Made by a program: the position numbers and the translations under genes
Assembly: GCA_037976565.1 (NCBI GenBank)
Contig: CP137672.1
Span: 24,397,134 to 24,461,133, forward strand
Source: Mesocentrotus franciscanus
Lineage: Eukaryota > Echinodermata > Echinoidea > Camarodonta > Strongylocentrotidae
Reading direction: 5' to 3'
DNA length: 64,000 bases
Shown here: positions 55,269-64,000 of the stretch, one piece after another
Position numbering within the stretch: position 1 is the stretch's first letter
How the letters are laid out: the number at the start of each line of letters is the position of its first letter
The notes under the pieces: generated by a model
The model's database searches: none
What the model was told of the DNA's origin: nothing
The model's input: only the letters and a program-made list of their open reading frames with translations

Positions 55269-56423
55269 GTAAGATCAATTAAATATAGACTGACGTACAG
55301 AAAAAAGTGAAGCAGAAAAGGTGGTAGTCATATTTCTTTGAGCATTATAATTATATTGGGTGGTATTCTCGAAAGCCGCCTAACTTTAGTCCACGGATTA
55401 AACCTGATTTAAACCATGGACTATCTTTTTTACTATTCTCGAATGTGGACTAAAGATAAGCCAGGTTTAAATACGTCATAGTTCGGCCTAACTTTAGTCC
55501 GCTCAGAGGGGTGGTTTAAATACGTCATAGTTCGGACTAACTTCGCGTGACGTCACGTTTTAATTAAATCGACTGTCTGCGGAGAGTGAACGGTAAGTTT
55601 TGCATTTGAATTTCTATATTTGATAACAATTTACACTCGTTTGTATGGATAAGCGCTCATGAAAGTTACACCAGCTAATAAAGTATTTTTGTTACTTTCA
55701 TGTTGCTGTACTGGTGATAATCTAAAATGCTTTTAACTGAATAAATTTGGGGGAAACTTGGTAAATTTTCACGGTGTTCGCGGACCAGTCCCATACGTGC
55801 AAATAATTGTCGGTTAACATTTTCGTTTCCTGAAGTTGAGCAATTTCTTACCGGGTAAATTTTTTCTTGGCACTATTGTACTTTCGTACGCATATACCAC
55901 CTTAAAACCACCTTAAAACTGTCATTGCTAGACGAAGAAACTACTTTTATAGTGGATTTTTGAGACGCTTTTGCTAAAAGTGGACTAGCTTTAGACAATA
56001 ATCACCTTTTTATTTTAGGCCTAGACTCTAGATCTAGATATATTCCACTCCAGCAAAGCATAGAGAGTCAATACTGCGTATGGACCTCTAGCGCTGTACC
56101 GTGTGCTAATAGGCAGCAATTATACATGTGAATAGTCAATAGACTTACAACACACAAATGCACACAATTATGCCGATAAAGCTGAAAGCAAGTTTGACAG
56201 TGGACTCACGATTTTAATTTTTAAATTATTCTTTCTAACATCGGTGAGTTGAAAAAATTGTATTTTACTGCTATTTAGGTGTCATCAATTGTCACTAAAG
56301 TACCGATTTTGAGTGAAATCAGTTTAATTTTGTAAAGTGGTGTTTGAAATGTTGAGATCAATAAAACGGGTTTTAATACACAGCCAGGATAGTGATGCAG
56401 CTATGTGTGGATCTATTCTAGGT

Positions 56424-56518
56424 CTAGACCGAAATTTCTGTCTCTTCGTTCGTTAGCCTCTGATTTGGGTAACCAAATCAGAGGCTAACGAACGAAAGAG
56501 ACATCAATTTCGGTCTAG
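56424..56518. repeat. Near-perfect ~95-bp inverted repeat
   Basis: 'ctagaccgaaattt' and 'cgttcgttagcctctgattt' on the left are mirrored by 'aaatcagaggctaacgaacg' and 'aatttcggtctag' on the right around a 4-bp loop, with a few mismatches. It would fold into a long hairpin. Confidence 0.85.
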
Positions 56519-56794
56519 TATCACCTCTGCCTGAGCTGCTAGCTCAGTAGCTGTGGCTGTTGGGGCGATAATTTTCTACAGGATGATGATGATTTTCATG
56601 ACCACCCATCCCCCCCAGAAAAAAATTGAAAGGAAATGGACAGAAGCTTCCCTTTCTTGTTGACATACATTTGCTGATAATATGTTACAGTAATAGTTAG
56701 TAAACTAGTACAGAGAAAGAGAAATTGTAATTTCTTATCAACATATTTTTCATCTTGATTTTCTGCTATTTCAGGTTCTTTTTAATTGATGTAA

Positions 56795-57380
56795 GGGGAT
56801 GAAGAAAGAAGGCCTCTCCCAAGCTACGGTGTCCCACCTTGTAAAGTCCATCTCAATAGCCATTGCCAGAAGATGGGAGCAATACATCTAATTTCCTTCA
56901 ACAAGAGAGGCAGTCCTGCAGACTGTGCAGAGTGCAGAATTTTATAATTACTGCCATTTCCCTGATTGATTGCACCCACATAGGCATCTCCAAGCCAGTT
57001 GGCCCAACACCGGTTATTTCCTGAACAGGAAAAAAGATAATCCATTTTTCTTGGAAAGTCTGCTGGTGAGTAAAGCTGTAATTACGCCTAACTTTTGTAA
57101 ACTAAATTATGTTTATAACATTTTTATTAAAGATCTGCTGATTTTATGAACCTGCAGATGTGTCTAAAGATACACTATGAAGTGATTTAAAATTGTTTTG
57201 TCTGATGAATGTAGGTGCAATCTACACTCAAACTTTTATTCATTTTACAATATTTTCAGCTCGATTGCCATGGCTACCAGTCACTCCTGACAGTGACAGC
57301 TTGGCCTAGACTTTTGGGCGGACTACCTCTGAAAATAAGACACAAATAATCAACAGTTGATTAAGTACTTTCAAATTTGG
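56795..57380 (+). pseudogene. PIF/Harbinger transposase fossil
   Basis: 'GLSQATVSHLVKSISIAIAR' followed by a run up to 'FYNYCHFPD' matches the helix-turn-helix and lead-in region of Harbinger transposases. After a frame change, 'IDCTHIGISKPVGPTP' corresponds to the catalytic 'IDGTHI' block with Gly changed to Cys. Further along, 'CHGYQSLL.TVTAWP' (57,255-57,300) resembles the next conserved block. At least three stops or shifts. The family normally cuts DNA next to a 3-bp target; this copy is dead. Confidence 0.6.
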
Positions 57381-58621
57381 GTCAGAAGAAAATTCAAACC
57401 TACCACTAACAATTCTGGACCATATAAGACTTAGAGACCTACAGACTGTAGTACAGTACAGTGCAGTAAATTTGCATTTTCACTTTTTCCCTTTCATGAA
57501 GCTCATTTAGGAGATAACATAACAAAAGACAATCTTTGGTCTAATGTTTGATTGAACTAGTAAGATGAAAAGTTAGGCTCTAACGATTAGGGCCTTGTAA
57601 AATCTACATTCCAGGCTGCGTTTACATCTAGGTTATGCCAACTGTCAGCTTGTTATCTAAGTAAGATGTAGACCTCTAGACTTGAATTTAGGAAGGGGAC
57701 TAACTTGGCTATAAACTTTAACTACTTATGGGCTTTCTTAGGCCATGACATGGCAAGTTCAACTTGGTGCAAGCACATTTATCAGATAGAACTGCAAGAA
57801 TGTGTATGTTTGTTCTAGACTTTAAAAGAGATACTGGTAAGCATTCTGTAAATCAATGATTACTAGTAACTGAGTGGGGAGGGGGTGCCTACATGAAAGG
57901 AGCCTCAGGTTATTTTTTTTAAAGTTAGAATATGATTGACAGTATAACTAAGACCAATTATCAATGGAGTAGATCTTTGATTTTTGAATGAGGTCTAAAT
58001 CTTTTTATTTTTGTTTCAGGATGATGTTCTTCTTCAGTAAAATAAATAAAGGCAAATTCCCTTAGAATTGAGACAAATTCAGAGAGGAAGGAGAACTACT
58101 GAGCTGCTGAATTTCTGACAAGTAGGCTGTACAAACAAGTTGTTGTTTGTATGCCCATACAGCTAAGGTACTTCGAGGATGGCATTTGTTCATTCACATT
58201 TTTCCAACAATACTTTCATGTAATGATTATTCACTCCACTTTTACCACAATGTGCATGCAAGTCCACTTTAATCACAATGTACATGCAAGACCTTTTTAT
58301 GTTACAACAGAAATAGGTTTCAATGTGCTTACTTTCATTCTTTTCTCTTTTGATTCAACAGACATACATGCAAGGACTATGAAGTTCTACTTAGCCTCTT
58401 CAATGAACCAGACCCCATCTGCTGTAGCTGTGATCCTCATAACATGAAGCTATGGTAACAGACAAGCAACCGTTAATAAAAATCCCGATATGTCCTTGGT
58501 GTGTGTGTGTGAACCACAAAGCAACCATCACTCATAAGTATGTTTTTTAGTACATCAGATGTTCATTGTTTCACTGGAAAAAATGTGATTTTGAATCATT
58601 TAAGAAATCATGTTTTATAAT

Positions 58622-58850
58622 GGCCCGAATTCACAAAGGAGGTTTACATTTAACCCATGGTTTAAACCCTCATTTACATAACCCATGGTTTAAAATAAGC
58701 GCAAATTGAGGCGTACCTTGCCTTGCGCGCGTCTAATATTGGACCTCTGACTTGTGTCGCGCTTATTTTGCGCTTATTTTAAACCATGGGTTATGTAAAT
58801 GAGGGTATAAACCATGGGTTAAATGTAAACCTCCTTTGTGAATTCGGGCC
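58622..58850. mobile_element. Palindromic MITE, 229 bp
   Basis: The ends 'ggcccgaattcacaaaggag' and 'ctcctttgtgaattcgggcc' are perfect inverted repeats, and pairing continues with few breaks to 'aagcgcaaa'/'ttgcgctt', giving arms of about 85 bp. 'acccatggtttaaa' occurs twice in each arm. The flanks 'aat' and 'tat' do not prove a duplication. Confidence 0.85.
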
Positions 58851-59354
58851 TATGTGTTTTATAATATGGTGCAAGTCATGATATAACAGATTCCCTGCGA
58901 AAGAAATAGGGCTCAAAAGTAGCCTATGCTTTGTTTTAAAAAAAATGGGAAAAGTAATGTAACAAATACATAACATTGAATTCTAATAATTTCAAGTAGC
59001 AGATTATGAGGCTATTGGAGCTTAATATTTGACCTTCAATTTTATAATACGTATTCATGGTGAATTACATTATTTTTTCTGTTTTAGGAAAAATAAAGAA
59101 ATTAAACATAATTTTTGATATCTTATATACAATATTCCTTTCATATCTTTTGATTTAAAGTGTGTATAGGGTTAGATTCATTGAATCATACATGGAAAAG
59201 GTCTGGAAATAGAACAGTGAGAGAACAGAGAGTAAAAGAGAAAGGGAAAAAAATGAGAAAGAACAATTTAATGGTGAGAGATATCATGAAAATGAGAAAT
59301 AAACAATGATGCGAGATAGTGTGTGAGAGAGAGAGAAATGGAGATAGGGAAAGA

Positions 59355-59890
59355 GTCGGGGTACAGTGCCCCCTCCACTTTTCAAAGTTCCACAAAATAA
59401 CCCTTTTACATTGGAAAGTGCCGTTTTAACTTTGTAAGTAGTGCCCTTTTTCATAGGAAAAGTGCCCCTTCCCTTTTCACCTCTGATAAGTTCCCCTTTA
59501 ATTTTGACACACGCCCTTTTTCCTTTGACAAGTTTCCATTTTCCTTTGCAATAAGTGTCAATTTTTCATTCTTATAAGTGCCCTTTTATATCTCTAGTAA
59601 GTGCCCCTTTTCAGGTACGAGAAGTGCCCCTTTCACTTTTGATAAGTGCCCCTTCACCTCTGATAATTGCCCTATTCAAATCATCGGTGTCCCTTTTCTT
59701 TCAACAAATGCACATTTTCATTTATTATAAGTGCTTTTTTTCATTCTCATAAGTGCCCTATTTAAAATATGTTCAATGCCCCTTTTTCAGGTGCGATAAG
59801 TGACCCTTTTCACCTCTGATAATTTCCCTTTTAACAATGATGCAATTCCAGCAAGTGCCCTTTTTCGTTGGTGTTGCCCCCACTTTGGAA
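59355..59890. repeat. Degenerate ~38-bp tandem repeat ('agtgccccttttca')
   Basis: 'gtgcccctttt' followed by about 27 variable bases, often 'cacctctgataa', repeats more than ten times with indels. GA-rich sequence precedes it (59,210-59,350). Frames here are low complexity. Confidence 0.8.
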
Positions 59891-60123
59891 GTCGCTCCGC
59901 CGCCCCTGTACGTCATACTGCTCAAGTTGTCAAGGTGCTGCATCCTTTCCACACTGTGCGCATCTATTGTCTTATCCCATTGTCTTAGCGCATTGGTGAC
60001 GTCACAGCTTCGGTATACTGTATACTGAGCATGTATACTTCTGACAAATTAGAGCCCAGAGCAATGGTCGCCGGAGCAAATGTCGGATCACAGAGTTATT
60101 TCTGCTTTGATATTTTACTACAG

Positions 60124-60451
60124 AAGGGGCAGTGCGCTTTGTCGATGGTGAAGACAATGTGTTGCCAATTGAAGGAGTAGTACAGGTCTTTCTGAACGGA
60201 TCCTGGTGAAATATCTGCCATTATAACTGGGATGTCCGCGATGCCGAGGTAGCCTAGCTGCCTCAGTCTGGGCTTCCGCGGCTTATTCCTGGCAAGCTAT
60301 TCCTTTCAACCAAAAACTACGAACGTTCTGTTTGATGTCCGAAGTTCGGGAAATGAGTTCTCCCTCGAGGAATGTCCGCACAGTTTCGCTGACGAATTCA
60401 ATGAGTGCGTGATTCCTATCAGGGCGTCAGCTACATGTATGAATTCAACAA
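60124..60451 (+). pseudogene. Broken SRCR exon, paralogue of SRCR domain 1
   Basis: Acceptor 'tttactacag', donor 'acaa/gtaagg' and length 328 nt match exon 2 of the GPCR gene (327 nt, same donor context). It reads 'AVRFVDGEDNVLPIEGVVQV', then 'LNGSW' stop 'NICHYNWDVRDAEVA' stop, with later frameshifts around 'EECPHSF'. Recognisable but unable to encode a domain. Confidence 0.85.
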
Positions 60452-60824
60452 GTAAGGAGTGTTGTATCACTTTCATTTAATTATGTAATCTTTATTTACC
60501 AAAAATGAATATTTATTTAGAAGTGGGTTTTATTTTGAAGCTGTTTCGAAAAATAGAGAAACAAATCTTGGTACACATACGTGTATATACCTTAGTAGTG
60601 CTTGTGAGGGATCTTTCAAGCACTATTATCCTTTCATTTAACCCTCTCAAGAATGCAATTTTCGCCATTGGTTTTCCATCAGACGAATTATAACTTCTCT
60701 TAACCACGGCAAACAATAGCTTTATGTGCCTTAATGGATAGAATTGATAATTGCAATATCAAGGAGCACCCCATTCAACCCCCGCCTCCTCCATGGCCAA
60801 GAATCAATGGGTTTGTAGCTGGTT

Positions 60825-61115
60825 TTGAGTTGGTTTGACGATGTGACTTATGTATGAATCTCTCTTGCTGTAGGCCTAATCCAATATACACTGTGGCCGA
60901 TAGAGTTGGACTAATTTATTCATACCTTTTCCTTTTTCACTGTTGCCCGTAAAGTTGGTGTAATTTTTTCATACCTCTTTTCATAAAATGATTGTGGCAG
61001 TAGGGTTTATTCTTTATAGGTAAAATTTATATATTCTCAGAAATGTATTGATCAATCTCTATGACTCTTTAGATTGTTCAAGAATGTTTGCATAACACAT
61101 AAACTTATACAGTGC
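60825..61115. repeat. Intron repeat, copy 1
   Basis: 'gtggcagtagggtttattct', 'gaaatgtattgatcaat' and 'gactctttagattg' occur in the same order at 62,110-62,310. A diverged version of part of it occurs at 42,835-42,905 inside the GPCR gene. Confidence 0.7.
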
Positions 61116-62105
61116 GTATAAAGGTGTACCCAACTTTGGTAACGTCTAATTCTAAAGTTATAACCTATGTGACCTTGAATCATATATCATTGTAAAGGGT
61201 AACTTATACCCTGTCTAACGATACCATATTTATAACTGTGCTGCCACGGATGACTGAGCAGCAGGCTTTCAAAAAACGTATTGTCAAAATGCTTTTGTAC
61301 CAAGTTTGGGTTCAAGCAGTGAATGTAGATCAAAAGCCATTGTGTTTGTGTTATCTCATTCCAGACACAATTGCTCACTTATTTACATTGAATATTAGGC
61401 AGTTGAACAGAAAAGGTGTTGATATCAACTCTAAAACAAGGAAATGCTTATTACTAGCAACATTTATGATATTCTCTACGTTTTGATGATTACAATCTTG
61501 ACTTCATTAGCATCTCTTGTTTGAGTTTACCCTTCTCATTGATTGATACAAAATGGATAAAGTTTATTTTGGATGTTATCTTTGAGTTTTCAAAGGTTAC
61601 AAAACCGGTATTGGAGATAAACTCCTTATGCTTCTTACGGATGTGAATGGCGCAGCGGACAAGTGAGCAGAGAGAACTTACATATCATGAGACAAGATAT
61701 TAGCAGGCTGTTTAAAATAATAAAAAGGTTATCGTGTGGATTGAAAAAGATTCTGTGAAAGCCTAGATACATTGCATCATATTAAACAATGAAGCATCAA
61801 ATCACGAGCCTAAATGTATCTTCTAAAAGAAGCACATGTTCCATTTGTTCCATCAGCCAAACTTGGTACAAGGCGATTTCGACAACACTTTTTAAAGACG
61901 CTGGTGCTCATTGACCCGTGACAGAAATATTATAAATATTAATCAATTGACTGGAAATAAGTTACTCTTTATCATGAAAAACATTTCAAAGTTATATTGT
62001 TTATGAATTTTTAATTAGGAGCTATCACAGTTGGGTAAACTTTTTTTTATACGCCTGTATATCAATAATAAACCATATTATCAAAATAATTTCAATAGGA
62101 CATAT
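61116..62105. other. No recognised gene
   Basis: A frame at 61,238-61,486 (82 codons, 'TEQQAFKKRIVKMLLYQVW') is open but matches nothing I know. The rest is AT-rich. Confidence 0.4.
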
Positions 62106-62109
62106 AAAA

Positions 62110-62380
62110 GTGGTTTGGTTGTGAGTTGGTTTGGCGATGTGACTAACATGTGAATTTCTCTTGCTGTTGGCCTATTCCAATATATCATGATATGTTGTGG
62201 CAGTAGGGTTTATTCTATATTGGTAAAATCTATATCTTCTAAGAAATGTATTGATCAATTTCTTCGACTCTTTAGATTGATCAGGAAAGTTTGCAGAACT
62301 CACAAACTTATCTATCAAGAATAAACCATATTATCAAAATCATTTCAATAAGACTTACGAAGTGGACTTTTGTTTAGCAA
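62110..62380. repeat. Intron repeat, copy 2
   Basis: Partner of 60,825-61,115. 'aataaaccatattatcaaaa' also repeats locally (62,068 and 62,320). Confidence 0.7.
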
Positions 62381-62432
62381 CTTAATGGGCTGCAATGAAT
62401 ATTGATGTAACCATTTCAATTATATCCTATAG

Positions 62433-62622
62433 TTCGTATGACTGGAGGCCATTATCCCTGGGAGGGTATCGTAGAGGTGTTCTACCACGGCTCTTGGAGA
62501 ACAATATGCGATGATCGCTGGGACATCAACAACGGACATGTTGTCAGCAGATACCTGGTCCAGGCTTCGTAACCACCAGTGCAATTCGACCCGTATCGCC
62601 ATGGTCCGATGTTCAATTGGGA
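62433..62622 (+). pseudogene. Internally deleted SRCR exon, paralogue of SRCR domain 2
   Basis: The first half reads 'VEVFYHGSWRTICDDRWDIN' and 'NGHVVSRYL', matching exon 3 (the second conserved Cys is lost). The end, 'CNSTRIAMVRCSIG', matches the exon 3 end and its donor context. About 119 nt in the middle are missing (190 against 309 nt), which breaks the frame. Confidence 0.85.
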
Positions 62623-62703
62623 GTGAGTTACTATATCATTCATTCTTGTGCCATACATATAATATATTTTAGATATTGTAGTTGACAATTACGGGCAAAT
62701 CCA

Positions 62704-62852
62704 TTGATGGTTGGTTATTTAACCTGACTGCTAAGAAAGCACAAATGCTTGTAAGTAAGCAACCAGACGGACGACGGCTTTAGGTCCTCTCCGAGGGACA
62801 TGGGTCACCGGATTACGAGACCACTGCTCTACCAACTGAGCTATCGCGACTC
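62704..62852 (-). repeat. tRNA-derived SINE
   Basis: Read on minus, the head 'cgatagctcagttggtagag' is a canonical tRNA A-box region and continues 'cagtggtctcgtaatccggt'. The body ('ggttgcttacttacaagc') matches the truncated copy at 34,125. The B box is damaged and no full cloverleaf forms, so this is a SINE and not a tRNA gene. Confidence 0.8.
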
Positions 62853-63044
62853 CATGATGTTCGGCCTTTTGATATCACCAATAGTTTGCATGACATTTTC
62901 CAACTCTGCTCATGTTCATAGTCGTCCTACAAAACTCGAAGTATCGTGTAATGTGTATCGTATATACAATACAACTATAACTTTTGAGAATAATACAAGG
63001 TGTTAACATTTAACATCATTACTGCTTCATACTTTCCATCTTAG

Positions 63045-63355
63045 TTCGTCTGGTCGGAGGAAGGAATAGCAGTGAAGGGAGAGTAGAGGTTTTCGCAAAG
63101 TCAACCTGGGTAATAGCCTGTGGGAAAGACTGGACCCTTAATAATGCACACGTAATTTGCAAAAATTTAGGATTCGCTGGTGCATTAAAGGCATTTGATA
63201 AACCTGAATACGGATATGATATAAATAACATACATTTGTCGGATGCACATTGCACGGGGAGAGAAAACAACATATCTTCGACTGCCCAGATGCAACATTC
63301 GAAACGATGGACAACTGCTTCCATGACGGTGCTGGCGTTCAGTGTTCACAAGAGG
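63045..63355 (+). pseudogene. Frameshifted SRCR exon, paralogue of SRCR domain 3
   Basis: Begins 'VRLVGGRNSSEGRVEVF', almost the same as exon 4, then 'DWTLNNAHVICKNLGFAGAL' and 'SDAHCTGRENNI'. A one-base loss follows, after which the next frame gives 'FDCPDATF' and 'DGAGVQCSQE'. The splice sites look intact, so a single indel separates it from a usable exon; its functional state is uncertain. Confidence 0.85.
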
Positions 63356-63536
63356 GTAAATATTACACAGATATTGACTGGTAGGCTGTGTAGCACATCA
63401 TTCATTGAACGGCTGTATTTACCTTGCCATTTATTAATAAACTGTATTACTGAATTACGATATAATCCATTATTCCACGGCATCACTCGTAGTACTATAC
63501 CATGTGTCGTATTTGTCTCGTCCATTCCACCCTAAG

Positions 63537-63885
63537 ATGAAGTCATCTATCTGACCATGGAGCTAATATTAGCTCCATGATCTGACTGATGGAACCAGCA
63601 TCTTGGATGTTGTAGTCGTGTACTACTACAACGGCCAACAGAGATCTGTCTGTAGTTACTCTTGGGACATGAACGATGCTGACGTTAATTGCCTGCAGTA
63701 GTCTGGGACTGGGACGCGCGCGAAGCCTACATCTCATATTACAGATGGTAGTCATGTTGAGGTCACACTCGACCGTGTACAGTACACGGGGAATGAATCC
63801 AGATTGTTCGACTGTCCCGGGGTAGGAGTTGGATCTCATGAGTATTGCAATGCATCCGAGGTGTCTCGAGTCACATGTTCTGGAG
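63537..63885 (+). pseudogene. Broken SRCR exon, paralogue of SRCR domain 4, with palindrome insertion
   Basis: It aligns to exon 5 ('VVVYYYNGQQRSVC', 'SWDMNDADV', 'NESRLFDCPGVGVGSHEYC', 'ASEVSRVTCSGG'). Its length of 349 nt equals exon 5 (318) plus a 31-bp insertion at 63,556-63,586. Further small indels and a stop ('LQ' stop 'SGTG') break the frame. The donor 'ggag/gtatgt' is preserved. Confidence 0.85.
63556..63579. mobile_element. 24-bp perfect palindrome insertion with 7-bp duplication
   Basis: 'catggagctaat' and its exact reverse complement, with no spacer, interrupt the SRCR exon. 'atctgac' is duplicated on both sides (63,549-63,555 and 63,580-63,586). The intact paralogue at 28,790-28,800 shows the uninterrupted site. 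Confidence 0.8.
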
Positions 63886-64000
63886 GTATGTACACTGTTT
63901 ACGAGCTCATCCGTCCACACTACAAGTAGTAAGCATATGCATTTGAGGAACAACTGCAGAATACCAACGTAACCCTAATATAACTCTGACCCTGACGGTA

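Larger units (their letters stand above)
55362..58050 (+). mobile_element. PIF/Harbinger-related region, ends not resolved
   Basis: The left part has 'ggtattctcgaaagccgcct', repeated 'ggtttaaatacgtcatagtt' (55,465 and 55,512) and 'gcgtgacgtcacg', resembling subterminal repeats. A Harbinger-type transposase fossil sits at 56,795-57,380. A matching right end was not found. Confidence 0.45.

Noticed and set aside
61238..61486. 82-codon plus frame
   Set aside because: Open and not low complexity, but no recognisable domain, no partner exon and only average length for chance at this AT content.
62800..62852. Possible tRNA gene on minus
   Set aside because: Only the A-box half resembles a tRNA; the B box and 3' half do not fold, and the body matches a truncated dispersed SINE at 34,125.
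63543..63953. 136-codon minus frame
   Set aside because: Antisense shadow of the SRCR pseudo-exon on plus.

Overview
This window looks like genomic DNA from a marine invertebrate, most likely an echinoderm and probably a sea urchin. The base for this is intron-rich genes with 0.3-2.6 kb introns, single-exon phase 1-1 SRCR domains (a family greatly expanded in echinoids), tRNA-derived SINEs with an 'agcgctatataaat'-type tail, long CT/GA and ATT microsatellites, and a dense nested mix of DNA transposons and non-LTR retrotransposons. The species call is an inference. No bacterial genes, operons or CRISPR array are present.

The centre of the window is one large plus-strand gene, 23,697-45,723, which I reconstruct as 21 coding exons. 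It starts with a signal peptide exon, followed by four SRCR domains (one exon each, all phase 1-1), two 48-nt linker exons and a cysteine-containing cap (two exons). Eleven leucine-rich-repeat exons of 66-72 nt follow (all phase 2-2), then a final exon with a relaxin-receptor/GRL101-like seven-transmembrane GPCR. The exons sum to 3,600 nt, exactly 1,200 codons including the stop, with matching phase at every junction. SRCR repeats fused to an LRR-GPCR (LGR), with no LDLa module seen, is the most interesting protein-level finding.

From 60,124 to 63,885 lie four broken SRCR exons whose order and phase match SRCR1-4 of the intact gene. They look like a decayed tandem duplicate whose right part, if any, is outside the window. 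At 7,252 an orphan signal-peptide exon with a phase-1 donor could be an alternative or relic first exon of a related gene. On the minus strand at 2,446-1,548 two exons of an Sp5-like transcription factor carry the Sp box but no zinc fingers.

Much of the rest is mobile DNA. Left part: a duplicated ~600-bp segment (151-778 and 6,175-6,776), one copy holding a 45-bp perfect palindrome inserted at a TA; a 1.8-kb TIR element (3,146-4,942); a five-unit tandem repeat (5,361-6,148); and an L1/Tx1-like retrotransposon (7,922-11,547) with a 16-bp target duplication. Next come an RNase H non-LTR relic, a CR1-like relic, a 2.27-kb hAT-type element (16,377-18,649) and a 377-bp hAT MITE (22,709-23,085). 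Inside GPCR introns: a 673-bp hAT element, several TTAA-flanked MITEs, a 141-bp perfect palindrome beside a retrotransposon fragment, SINEs and an L1-like tail. Right part: a 2.7-kb long-inverted-repeat element with 9-bp target duplication that itself hosts an 856-bp TA-flanked element; a small element with a hammerhead-ribozyme-like core of the Penelope-associated type (53,721-54,201); and a PIF/Harbinger transposase fossil near 57 kb.

Target-site duplications and empty-site comparisons were read by eye. Family assignments rest on recognised motifs and duplication lengths; no searches were possible.
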